64,000 nt of DNA from Bradyrhizobium sp. SZCCT0231 (GCF_018130245.1 NZ_JAFCKP010000014.1:62001-126000), one strand, 5' to 3'. Numbered from the stretch's first letter, positions 27,424 to 35,909 are shown. Numbers and translations: made by a program. The notes: a model not told the origin generated them from the sequence alone.

Positions 27424-28751
27424 GATAAGTTGAAGAGGCTCCGCAGAATTTCGGCGCCTTGCTTAAGTGGTATAGCTGCGTGTGCGTGAGCTCGAACGAG
27501 CGGCATAAAGCCATCTTCATAAAGATACGTTGAAAGATGGTCTAATACATTAAGAGCGTCTCCAAGCCTTGGAAATGCGCTTGGGGACGTATTGTGAAAG
27601 TCGAGCCCTTCGCTATTCACAATTGCCGAATTTAGCACGGCGTGACTTCCATTCGCAGTCTTGTACAAAACCTTTCGACCAAAATACGTATCGATTCCCG
27701 ACGGTTTGGCGTCTTCGGGGCGGAACACGATATTTCGATTTATGTACTTAGCGTTCGGAATGATTGCCGTCTTGCTGTCAAACTTTGACCGCGGCCCCTG
27801 TTCGTCCGTCCAGTCAATATCCGAGAAATGCGTCATGTATTGGCCGCTCTTCTCAATCCCGAAAAGCAGCAGGTCGCAACCGTTGTTCTTGAGAGACTTT
27901 GCGCTGATTCGCTGAATCTCTTTTTGCACATACGGTGCAATCCACGCGGGTTGTCCGAACACGGCGAGAGGGCCATCGAGAACAAAAGCGCAATTCTTCA
28001 AATAGTGAATCCGTTTGTCGTCTTCGAAATATCGCAGGATGTTAATTAGTGAAAGGACCTCGACTACTCGCCTAACTTCGCCATGTACTTCGCCGTTTGA
28101 TCCGATCTCATTGAAGCGTTCATGGAAGCGCAGAGCATCGGTTTCGAAGAGAGTCTGGTTGCGCTCGCAGTCGCACTTGTAACTCCCCGTTTTCGATTTG
28201 TATTTCTCTTTGCAATCATCGATCGGGCACGCGATATTCGCTTGCCGACCGACAGTGATCGCACGCAATGTTTCCAGAAGTGTTTCATGGGATGGATCGA
28301 GCGTCCCACTTAGAATGTCCTGAACGGTACTTCGAAAGAAATTGACGGGTGTGTCCCCGGGCGTCCCCGCTCGAACAACGTTTGCGCCGGGCAGGACACC
28401 ATCTAGGGTCTTTGCCGTGTCCATTTCGTTGAAGACGCGAGGAGAAGGGATTTCATGAGGAACGATGCTGGCCAGCTCCGTGATGTCGATAAAGACTACG
28501 GACAACATAAGTATGCTGGCTTCTGCTCCGGGATATCCGTTCTTGACCTTGTGAGTTAAAGTTGACCCGTCAATGGCAACGACGCGGATAGGGAGCCATT
28601 CGTTTCGGATCACTTCAACGATGGGTGGCGCATCTTTTGTTGCCGTATTGTCCTTAGTCTCGATCGTTCCCTCAAAATCATGAATGGCTTTGCTGCTTTG
28701 TAGAGCAATCAGGCCTTCGCCGGTTTCATGTTGTGTTCCAGCCATGATCAT
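27420..28751 (-). CDS. NurA-like nuclease with Cys-rich insertion
   Basis: A 443-residue protein with NurA-family landmarks: AIDGS (D61), FVLDGPLAVFG (D259), LLLFGIEKSG and the late RAHAHAAIPL. NurA is a 5'-3' nuclease that works with the HerA translocase on DNA ends. Here it directly follows a HerA-like gene with a 4-nt overlap. An insertion with C175-x4-C180 and C193-x-C195 (ACPIDDC, YKCDCE) looks like a zinc site and is not part of the classic archaeal family as I know it. A start three codons in (MAGTQ) is possible. AT-rich codons mark it as acquired. Confidence 0.78.
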   Translation of the reverse strand: MIMAGTQHETGEGLIALQSSKAIHDFEGTIETKDNTATKDAPPIVEVIRNEWLPIRVVAIDGSTLTHKVKNGYPGAEASILMLSVVFIDITELASIVPHEIPSPRVFNEMDTAKTLDGVLPGANVVRAGTPGDTPVNFFRSTVQDILSGTLDPSHETLLETLRAITVGRQANIACPIDDCKEKYKSKTGSYKCDCERNQTLFETDALRFHERFNEIGSNGEVHGEVRRVVEVLSLINILRYFEDDKRIHYLKNCAFVLDGPLAVFGQPAWIAPYVQKEIQRISAKSLKNNGCDLLLFGIEKSGQYMTHFSDIDWTDEQGPRSKFDSKTAIIPNAKYINRNIVFRPEDAKPSGIDTYFGRKVLYKTANGSHAVLNSAIVNSEGLDFHNTSPSAFPRLGDALNVLDHLSTYLYEDGFMPLVRAHAHAAIPLKQGAEILRSLFNLS

Positions 28752-30913
28752 TTCGCCTTTACAAGAAAGCGGTTGATTTGAACTGGTACAATGTATGGAT
28801 TGCTTAGCGTGCGCATCCGCAAAAATCCCGGATCGGGGACCTGGAGGATTGAAGGAACGAAGTCGTCAAAATCGTAGTATTTTCGGAGCTCCTTTGTTTC
28901 GTCGGCGTTGTTGAGATGTGCGACAAACCAATTGTCGGTATTCTTCATTATGTTCGACTGAATAGAAGATGGTTCTTGAGTGGCGTAGACGAGGCCGATT
29001 CGATATTTGGATCCTTCCTTCGCAACACGCGACCAAATGTTAGATACGTCCGTCGCTGCGTTGGGAGGCAGCAAGTTGTGCGCCTCCTCTGCGTAAACAA
29101 GAATGTCAGGCGGCGGTATCAAATTCCCCTCCTTATCCTTCTTGGCCGTGACAAATTCCTGCTTTTGCCGATTGAAAATGACCCACATGATACGTTCGGC
29201 TGCCGCTCGATTCATTTCGGGGTCGCCAAGCGATTGGTCGAAGATCACGAGCTTGCCGGCCACTAAGTCGTCCATCACGCTTTGAGCGTAATCACCGACG
29301 CTTCCTGGATCGTGCTCGTCTTTCAACGCTCTTAGAGCGTTTACGCCATTGGCGTACTCAAAAATGGAGAGGATGCCCGTGAGGCGCTCGTCATGCCAAG
29401 AGCGGCCGTCATGTTGGGACGCATATTTTGAGTTGAAATCGTCGTAGCCGGAGTGTTTGGTGTCTTGAATAAAGCGTCGCAAGCCTTTCACGAGCTCGAC
29501 TGCTTCATCCCAGCTGACCGTCTCCTTTTTGATGATCGTCGCCGCTCTCACATACATGCCCGAGTCGGATGACTTCGACTGCTCAAGCGCTTGAACGAGG
29601 TCTTTGGAAAAAAGCCCCTTGAGGAGGGCTTTCTTTACTGTGTCGGGAGGAGCAAAGCCGGCGGCGCTAAGTGCGGCCCGATAGGCCAATATGATCCTTT
29701 GAAAGCGTACTGAACTGCTCGGGTCGAGTACTGCCGGGATGTCTAGCGAGGTGTTGCGGAAGTTGGCAATGTACTTTGAGCTGTCACTTGCTATTTGGCC
29801 GTCTATCAGCATTTTGCCGACTAGAAGCGGTTCAAGCGCCTCCGACAGTTCGTCAGCGGTCGACGTCTTTGAGACGAGCCCGCCAAAGAAATTCACTTTT
29901 ACAATCGTTCGCGTGGGATCATTAGGGTGCGAGGCAAGTCCGTAAGTTGCGACGTCGGAATTTGTTGCGTTGGCAGTATGTAGAGCGATGTTCTTCAAAC
30001 AGGCGGCGTTCTCTTCGCTTCCGTCCTGAGTATTCTCGTTCGCGTATTCCCCGTTAACGTCAAATACCAGCTGCCCAATGAGGCCCTTCGTCTTGTTCTG
30101 CTCTCTTAACCTAAAGACGCTGCTAGCGATCACCTTTGTCGTGTTCGACTTGCCCGTCCGAGACATGCCGAACAGTGCGGTTCTTCTAGCAATTAGATCG
30201 GTCGGATCGAGTTCGACTTGTACGCTATCGCCCGCAGGGTCGACCATTCGTTCGGAGGATGCATAGCGAACCCGCCCTATCGCGACTCGCTTACCGCTTA
30301 GCGGATGCGAGTCGTCTCCTTTTGTCTTTTGGAAGTTGACTATCTGAGCCAATGCAGCCCCGAAGGGCTTGTAGACCTTTAGTCCACGACCAGAGTAAAA
30401 GTTTGAAACGTCCGCCCCGAAAGAGAGCTTCCATTCTGACGGCTTCGTCTCCTTCATTCGAAATGTGCCTAGTAAGCGGCATCGAATTCCAGCGTATCGC
30501 AGCTGATTGAGTGTGAACTGATCGATCTTGCCTTGCGCATCCCACATCGCATCTAGGGTAGCAACGCGTTGCCCGGCCAAGAAGCGGTTCAGATCTGTCT
30601 CGGATGCGTTGGGAAGCCGCGCTTGTCCAGTTACTCTTAGGAGCAGTAAGTTGGAATCTTCGTCCAAAGGTGTAGCGGTCGCGCCTGGAGATAAACGGGT
30701 TGCAAGAAGGAAGCAGCCCAAAGCCAGCCCTCCTACTTTCTGCCGAAGATGATCATGAATGAGAACTTCACATTCCGAGAAGTCCATCTTGATGAGGTCG
30801 CCGACGTTGCCGTGCGCCGAAATTAGGGCAGTTAGAGCCTGTCCCGATTGGTCCGCCAAGTGCTCCGCGTACTTGGCTGCTTCACTTGCCAAGGGACCTT
30901 TGTTTTTCGTCAT
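28748..30913 (-). CDS. HerA-like DNA translocase ATPase
   Basis: A 721-residue FtsK/HerA-superfamily ATPase. It has an N-terminal domain of about 210 residues, then the HAS-barrel-like strand region AIGRVRYASS, Walker A GMSRTGKSN (249-257), and Walker B ILVYAEEAHNLLP (about 604-616, with the Glu pair typical of HerA). GLVYATQEPSSI follows, and then a C-terminal strand. HerA forms a hexamer that pumps DNA and stimulates NurA. It starts at an ATG after GGAAGGG, 28 nt downstream of the HNH gene, and overlaps the NurA-like start by 4 nt. AT-rich composition. Confidence 0.87.
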   Translation of the reverse strand: MTKNKGPLASEAAKYAEHLADQSGQALTALISAHGNVGDLIKMDFSECEVLIHDHLRQKVGGLALGCFLLATRLSPGATATPLDEDSNLLLLRVTGQARLPNASETDLNRFLAGQRVATLDAMWDAQGKIDQFTLNQLRYAGIRCRLLGTFRMKETKPSEWKLSFGADVSNFYSGRGLKVYKPFGAALAQIVNFQKTKGDDSHPLSGKRVAIGRVRYASSERMVDPAGDSVQVELDPTDLIARRTALFGMSRTGKSNTTKVIASSVFRLREQNKTKGLIGQLVFDVNGEYANENTQDGSEENAACLKNIALHTANATNSDVATYGLASHPNDPTRTIVKVNFFGGLVSKTSTADELSEALEPLLVGKMLIDGQIASDSSKYIANFRNTSLDIPAVLDPSSSVRFQRIILAYRAALSAAGFAPPDTVKKALLKGLFSKDLVQALEQSKSSDSGMYVRAATIIKKETVSWDEAVELVKGLRRFIQDTKHSGYDDFNSKYASQHDGRSWHDERLTGILSIFEYANGVNALRALKDEHDPGSVGDYAQSVMDDLVAGKLVIFDQSLGDPEMNRAAAERIMWVIFNRQKQEFVTAKKDKEGNLIPPPDILVYAEEAHNLLPPNAATDVSNIWSRVAKEGSKYRIGLVYATQEPSSIQSNIMKNTDNWFVAHLNNADETKELRKYYDFDDFVPSILQVPDPGFLRMRTLSNPYIVPVQINRFLVKAK

Positions 30914-30941
30914 AGAACCCTTCCAATATCTTTGTTCTCAA

Positions 30942-31778
30942 TCAAATCAGATTATAGGCGCCGTTCCAGAAGGCATCATCCTTCGCCATCGCTGAATACA
31001 TTGCCGCTCTCCACCCATTGGGTGCAGAACGAACCGCAGCATCCTCTTGGTCGCGGAGGTAGTCCCTCACAAGCGCCGCCCCCTGAGTGCTCGCACGGAG
31101 GCAGTTGACTTTAATCTCAGCCAGGGATGCGCCTGCGTTCATCGAGTAGAGGGCAGCGAGATTTAGTACTCGGAAGTGAGTCGTAGCGCGCGTGATTACT
31201 ATCGGCGGGGCATTGTGCGGAGAGCCAATGGAGTATTTGATGGAGACGTATGGTTGATATGCAATTGTTGCTGAGACTAGGCGGTACTGATCCCAATCGT
31301 CGAAATATGGATGAAAAACATAGTCGCCTTCATCTGAGCTGTGATGTTCGTTCTTGTCGAAATTGCAGTCGCGGCAGGTCGGTACAAGATTGAGCGGGAC
31401 AACGGCAAGCTCAGGAAAGCGACCCTTGGGAAGATAGTGGTCGAGGGTTCTCACCCGACCAATTCCGCATTGAGGACAGATGCTTTGATGGGCCAGCTGC
31501 ATGATTGAATCGTAGGTGGGGCGTTCTCCACCATCCCGCAAAACTCTTGCGTAGAGCTCGCCGAGCTCTTTGCGCGGTGCAGGCAAAGGATAGAGCTCTG
31601 TATCGCTAAATGTGTTCAGGGCAGAGTTCTTCGCAAGTTCTTCATACTCGTTCGCAAGAAGCGCGATCGTTGGGCCGCACGCCAACAATTGAGTTCGAAG
31701 GGCGGCATTTTGCGTTCTTTCAGCGCAAGCATCGAATACGGCCCTTGGGTCTCGGGCAGCAGGAACCAATCGCCTCAT
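30942..31778 (-). CDS. HNH endonuclease, PtuB-like
   Basis: A 278-residue protein with a full HNH/zinc core: C101-x2-C104, D113-H114 (TLDHYLPKG), N130 (PLNLVPTC) and C135-x2-C138-N139. The layout CPQC...DHYLPK...LVPTCRDCN is as in PtuB of the Septu defence system and other ATPase-paired HNH nucleases. Its ATG overlaps the upstream ATPase stop (ATGA), so production is coupled. About 90 residues precede the HNH core and about 135 follow. Confidence 0.82.
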   Translation of the reverse strand: MRRLVPAARDPRAVFDACAERTQNAALRTQLLACGPTIALLANEYEELAKNSALNTFSDTELYPLPAPRKELGELYARVLRDGGERPTYDSIMQLAHQSICPQCGIGRVRTLDHYLPKGRFPELAVVPLNLVPTCRDCNFDKNEHHSSDEGDYVFHPYFDDWDQYRLVSATIAYQPYVSIKYSIGSPHNAPPIVITRATTHFRVLNLAALYSMNAGASLAEIKVNCLRASTQGAALVRDYLRDQEDAAVRSAPNGWRAAMYSAMAKDDAFWNGAYNLI

Positions 31779-33292
31779 TTCAAATTTTCGTTCTTCGCAA
31801 TTAGAGCTAGGACTATCGAGCGAGCTTCTGTCCCGAGGCGCCCATCAAATCTGTTGCGGATCTCTTCATAGCTCGCTGAAGGGCCGATTGATTTGATGAG
31901 ATCGCTTATGAGTGAATGATGGCCACTTCTTGCAACTTCGAGTCCGAAGACCTCGTGAGTAAGAAGCCCAACCGACTCGCCAAAAGTCTCCAACGAAGGG
32001 CGAGAAGCCGAAAGGGAGTTACCATTTCGCGAGAGAATAAAGACGGCATTCGCGGGCAGTTCTTGGAGCACAACCGGCGAATGGGTCGCGAGGATGGCGA
32101 CTCCGTTGCGAGCAAGTAGTAGTTCCGATAGTGCGCGGATAAATGATCCTAGGAGTGGTGGATGCAAGTGAGCTTCGGGTTCGTCAAACAAGATGAGGGT
32201 TCGCTCCCCCACCGTTTCGACGAGCCTCACCATGGTCAGCAGAACTAAGCGGTGGCCGGCGCTTGCCTTGGAGTAGATGTCCTTGCAAGCCTCGATGAGC
32301 GATTCTTGCGGATTGTCTGACAGCGCACCAAGTCCCAAACTATCGAAGCCCGGGTCGCTCGAAAGGGTCGTGATCGCACGTCTCCAGGAGGAAAAGCGAG
32401 AGCTTCTAATGCACAGGTCAGCGCTTGAAATGAACTCTTCGACGAGCTCATCGAGAGTCTTAAGACGCTGTTCGTCAAAAGATCGAAGGCCAATATAGTC
32501 GTATCGAACGTCGAGGGGCTCTTCACCTGTGCCTGACGGGATTCGAAAGTCATCAAATGCACTGAAGCTGACGCTGACGACGTTAGCGAAGCCACCCGGG
32601 GGGGCATCTTCGCTGGACACGTGCAAGAATCTTCCGATCTCTGGGCGAGTTTGTCTTGAGTTGGGAGATAGACATACGGCTTCGGCCATTCGTCCAAGGA
32701 GAGTTGTTTTTCCCACGCCATTGCGGCCGATAATTGCGTGCACGTTAGTCGGTGGGAGACTTCTTGGCTCGACGAGAAAGTCGAGCGTTGTGCTCCCGCT
32801 ATCCACACCGAGGCGATAGTGGAAGTTAAAGCTTGTTTGCTGGTACTCATTATGAAGCAATTGACGAAAGCGCGTGAGGGCGGCTTCCTTGACGCTGCGT
32901 AGGAGGGAGGTTTGGAACGCGTCCTCAGCAGAGAATTCCTCAAATATCGCTTGAGACCAAACAGCATCTCGAAGTTGGTCAAGTATGCGATACCCCGCAC
33001 CTAAAGGTAACGAGTGAATTGTCTCGTAGAATGACTGGTCTTGTCCGAGTGAGCAGTAATCTGTGCCCAGATTTTCGAAGGCTAAGGGGATTTCCACGGG
33101 CCCAGTGGTCATCCCTCGCTTCATGATTTTTATCTGGCCAAGCTTAACGAGCTCTCCCGATTGAGTTGAGTAAGTTGCGTGGAATAATGTCTTGAATGTG
33201 TAGTCGTCCCAATTATCGCGCTCTAGAAAGACGTGATCTGTTTCCCCTCGATTTGGGGAAAAGCTTCTAGCCACCACGGAAAACGTTGCCAC
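31775..33292 (-). CDS. AAA/ABC-type ATPase, PtuA-like, first gene of the island operon
   Basis: A 505-residue ATPase of the OLD/AAA_15-21 kind. About 180 N-terminal residues precede Walker A GRNGVGKTT (189-197). Walker B is FDEPEAHLHPPLL (D370, E371) and the switch His is in ILATHSPVVLQE. No TOPRIM domain follows, which separates it from OLD nucleases. Coupling to an HNH gene suggests Septu PtuA. The start is a GTG at 33292 without a strong ribosome binding site. An inverted repeat lies about 50 nt upstream. Confidence 0.8.
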   Translation of the reverse strand: MATFSVVARSFSPNRGETDHVFLERDNWDDYTFKTLFHATYSTQSGELVKLGQIKIMKRGMTTGPVEIPLAFENLGTDYCSLGQDQSFYETIHSLPLGAGYRILDQLRDAVWSQAIFEEFSAEDAFQTSLLRSVKEAALTRFRQLLHNEYQQTSFNFHYRLGVDSGSTTLDFLVEPRSLPPTNVHAIIGRNGVGKTTLLGRMAEAVCLSPNSRQTRPEIGRFLHVSSEDAPPGGFANVVSVSFSAFDDFRIPSGTGEEPLDVRYDYIGLRSFDEQRLKTLDELVEEFISSADLCIRSSRFSSWRRAITTLSSDPGFDSLGLGALSDNPQESLIEACKDIYSKASAGHRLVLLTMVRLVETVGERTLILFDEPEAHLHPPLLGSFIRALSELLLARNGVAILATHSPVVLQELPANAVFILSRNGNSLSASRPSLETFGESVGLLTHEVFGLEVARSGHHSLISDLIKSIGPSASYEEIRNRFDGRLGTEARSIVLALIAKNENLK

Positions 33293-33339
33293 TACCAGGT
33301 CATCCTAGAGCTTGCTGCAGACCTCTCAATGCTGCAACC

Positions 33340-33365
33340 ATAGACTGAATTTTGGTGAAGTCTAT
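33340..33365. promoter_or_regulatory. inverted repeat ATAGACT-N12-AGTCTAT before the island operon
   Basis: Exact 7-bp arms at 33340-33346 and 33359-33365, 48 nt upstream of the ATPase start and between it and the rpmB terminator. It could be an operator for an island regulator encoded elsewhere, or an RNA hairpin in the leader. Confidence 0.45.
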
Positions 33366-33388
33366 CGTGTCTGCATATGCTCTCCCCC

Positions 33389-33424
33389 AAAAACAAAAAC
33401 GGCCGGATCTCCCGATCCGGCCGT
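33389..33424 (-). terminator. Rho-independent terminator of rpmB
   Basis: Perfect 11-bp stem ACGGCCGGATC/GATCCGGCCGT (33399-33424), TCCC loop, followed on the minus strand by TTTTTGTTTTTGG. It lies 70 nt past the rpmB stop and insulates the low-GC operon from rpmB transcription. Confidence 0.88.
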
Positions 33425-33493
33425 CAACGCAAAACTCAACTGGCTAAGCCTACGCCACGCGACGCTACTTAGCCCCCGCCCTAACTGAAAACC

Positions 33494-33802
33494 TCAGCTC
33501 GCCTGCTTCGCCGGCGCGGTGTCGCCGACCTTCTTCTGGATGGCGCGCTTCAGCTCGACCGCGCGCGGGGAGAGCGCGTCGGGGTTGGCCTTGAGCAGGA
33601 AGGCGTCGAGGCCGCCATTGTGGTCGACGCTCTTGACCGCGTTGGTGGAGACGCGCAGGCGCACGTTGCGGCCGAGGGCTTCCGAGATGAACGTCACGTT
33701 GACGAGGTTCGGCAGGAAGCGGCGCTTGGTCTTGATGTTGGAGTGGCTGACCTTGTGGCCGACGAGGGGGCCCTTGGCCGTCAGTTCGCAGCGGCGAGAC
33801 AT
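33494..33802 (-). CDS. rpmB: 50S ribosomal protein L28
   Basis: A 102-residue large-subunit protein in the alphaproteobacterial form. The N-terminus is [20 protein letters not shown], then [14 protein letters not shown] and [21 protein letters not shown]. The ATG at 33802 follows AAGGA at good spacing. A strong terminator follows, and the low-GC island begins just beyond it, so this housekeeping gene marks the insertion boundary. Confidence 0.96.
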   Translation of the reverse strand: MSRRCELTAKGPLVGHKVSHSNIKTKRRFLPNLVNVTFISEALGRNVRLRVSTNAVKSVDHNGGLDAFLLKANPDALSPRAVELKRAIQKKVGDTAPAKQAS

Positions 33803-34291
33803 GGCAAAATTCCTTATCCTGAACCCCCAACGATGTGCGGCCGCCATTTTGGGCGCCACGGGGGCAAATTCTCTGTCCTTGCAGGGAGCGGGCGGACGTA
33901 TAGGGGGGAAGGGGCGGGACGTCAAGGCGACGGGCCGTTTTTGGCCCGTCGTCCCGGGGCGGGCGGAGCCCGAGCCCGGGATCTCGCGCGTCACAACAGG
34001 TGTCATCGCCCGCGCAGGCGGGCGATCCAGTACGCCGTGACGGCGCGGCCAGAGTCGATAGGCCGCGGCGTACTGGATGCCCCGGTCAAGCCGGGGCATG
34101 ACAGCGGAGGGTGGGGAGAGGTGTTCGAACACCTCGCTCCCGATCACCAAAACGGCAATGATTAGCGCGCCTTACCATCACATAAAGGGCGTATTCGCCA
34201 CCGAAAAGTCCGGTGGAGTTCCAGGGCTCAGGCGCCCCGACACATTGTTTGCTGCGGTTTTTGGCTTAAGTAACAGCGCATCGCGCCCCGA
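33803..34291. other. 489-nt divergent gap, rpmB / DUF3108 gene
   Basis: Holds the rpmB leader, a family F palindromic repeat (34001-34104) and a less GC-rich stretch near 34150-34270 that probably carries the promoter of the DUF3108 gene. No gene seen. Confidence 0.55.
34001..34104. repeat. palindromic repeat, family F (copy 2)
   Basis: TGTCATCGCCCGC...GGGCGATCCAGTACGCCG faces CGGCGTACTGGATGCCCC...GGGGCATGACA. Confidence 0.8.
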
Positions 34292-35176
34292 TTGGATTGT
34301 TTCGTGCTGACAACGCCCCTTTTTGCGCAAGACTTGCGCCCGGCCCGCCTGGGTCTGGCCGCTTGGCTGGCCGCCTTTTGCGCGCTGGCCCTGGCGTGGG
34401 GCGCGGCACCGGCCGCGGCGCAAGGCAAGCTCGAGGCGCAATATGAGGCCTCGCTGGCGGGCATTCCCGTCGGCAAGGGCGCCTGGAACATCGACATCCA
34501 GGACGACGTGTTTTCGGCCGCCGCCGCCGGCGGCACCACGGGGCTTTTGAAGTCGTTCACGGGCGGGTCGGGCACCGGCGCCAGCCAGGGGCGCGTCGTT
34601 GGCGGCGCGCTGGTGGCGACCGGCTATCAGGCCTCCACCACCACCCAGAAGAAGACCGAAGAGATCCGCATCACCCTCGACAAGGGCAGTGTGAAGGAAT
34701 TTGCCATTCTGCCGGAGCCGCCGGTCGATCCGGACCGTATCGTCGTCACCGAGGCGCATCGCCGCGGCGTCTGGGACCCCATGACGGCCTCGCTCCTGCG
34801 CGTGCCCGGCACCGGCGATCCCGTTTCGCCGGAGGCCTGCCACAACGCGGCGCCCGTGTTCGACGGCCGCATGCGCTACGATCTCAAGCTCGATTTCAAG
34901 CGCATGGAGACCGTGAAGGCGGAGAAGGGCTATCGTGGCCCGGTCGTGGTCTGCGCGCTCTATTTCGTGCCTGTGGCCGGCTACATCCCCGATCGCCCCG
35001 TGATCAAATACCTCGCCGCCCAGCGCAATATCGAGATCGCCTTCGCGCCGGTCGCGGGCACGCGCATCCTGGTCCCGTTCTGGCTGAAAGTGCCGACGCC
35101 CCTGGGGCCGGCCATGCTGGAAGCCACCAGCTTCATCACCTCCCCCCAGCCGCCAAGGGTGGCGAAGACGCAGTAG
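34292..35176 (+). CDS. DUF3108 domain-containing exported protein
   Basis: About 294 residues with a signal peptide (LGLAAWLAAFCALALAWGAAPAAAQG). The mature part begins KLEAQYEASLAGIPVGKGAW, the usual DUF3108 opening, and continues with YDLKLDFKRMETV and PVVVCALYFVPVAGY. The family is a periplasmic beta-rich protein of unknown role. The start is unsure: TTG at 34292 gives the listed frame, while GTG at 34304 gives a shorter signal. It sits between rpmB and the helicase gene, an order I recall from other Bradyrhizobium. Confidence 0.78.
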   Translation: MDCFVLTTPLFAQDLRPARLGLAAWLAAFCALALAWGAAPAAAQGKLEAQYEASLAGIPVGKGAWNIDIQDDVFSAAAAGGTTGLLKSFTGGSGTGASQGRVVGGALVATGYQASTTTQKKTEEIRITLDKGSVKEFAILPEPPVDPDRIVVTEAHRRGVWDPMTASLLRVPGTGDPVSPEACHNAAPVFDGRMRYDLKLDFKRMETVKAEKGYRGPVVVCALYFVPVAGYIPDRPVIKYLAAQRNIEIAFAPVAGTRILVPFWLKVPTPLGPAMLEATSFITSPQPPRVAKTQ

Positions 35177-35180
35177 GCCT

Positions 35181-35338
35181 CTTACCCTCCCCTGGAGGGG
35201 GAGGGTCGATCGCGCGCAGCGCGAGCGGGGTGGGGTGAGCTCTCAACACGAACAGTGCCCGTGGGGAGAGATCACCCCACCCCGGCTCGCATCGCTAACG
35301 CGCTGCGAACCGACCCTCCCCCTCCAGGGGAGGGTAAG
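35181..35338. repeat. palindromic repeat, family B (copy 2)
   Basis: CTTACCCTCCCCTGGAGGGG faces CCCCTCCAGGGGAGGGTAAG exactly; inner GGGGTGGGGTGA/TCACCCCACCCC as at 24743-24905. Confidence 0.88.
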
Positions 35339-35690
35339 AGGCCGTGCAAAATCAATCACTTACCTACTGTGCATGGGGTTGTTTTCGCAGTCTTGTTTTG
35401 GCGCCCCCGCGGCCGGGGAATCCATTTGACTCCTCCCCGATTCTGATTCGACTCCGCGCCGTCCCCAGCTTTAACGAATCCGGTCGCTTGTGCGACCGCG
35501 CAAAACTCCATCTAGTGCGCAACCATACGAGTCCCGCGACATGTTGCGTGAACGGAACAGGACTCAACAGGGAGTCAGCGATTCGGCCGCGATTCGTTCT
35601 AGAGTCGTTCCGAAGCTTAAAGCGAACGGGAAAAGCGTCGCAAAGTGAAACAGTTGCGCGGGATTTGGGGAGAGCGTGCCGCAGCCTCCG

Positions 35691-35794
35691 CTGTCATGCC
35701 CCGGCTTGACCGGGGCATCCAGTACGCCGCGGCCTTTCGGCTGCCACAACCGCCGCGGTGTACTGGATCGCCCGGTCAAGCCGGGCGATGACAG
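35691..35794. repeat. palindromic repeat, family F (copy 3)
   Basis: CTGTCATGCCCCGGCTTGAC...CCAGTACGCCG faces a right arm with GTACTGGATCGCCC...GGGCGATGACAG. Confidence 0.8.
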
Positions 35795-35909
35795 CAGTGG
35801 GTGCGGTCACAACCCAGCGTTCGGAGACATAGCGGACACCTCGCAAGCCCCGTCACCGCCGCATCCAGCACTGACATTCGCCCAAATCGCCACTACCTAA
35901 TCCCTGGAC

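Larger units (their letters stand above)
35177..35909. other. 733-nt gap with two repeats and an unexplained stretch
   Basis: Family B repeat at 35181-35338 and family F at 35691-35794. The 350 nt between them (35339-35690) are less GC-rich than the neighbours and carry small hairpins such as GACTC...GAGTC near 35561-35577. No convincing ORF; a small RNA or old promoter region is possible. Confidence 0.5.

Noticed and set aside
31775-33292. OLD-family nuclease of a Gabija-like system
   Set aside because: No TOPRIM domain after the ATPase and no UvrD-like helicase partner; the partner is an HNH gene.
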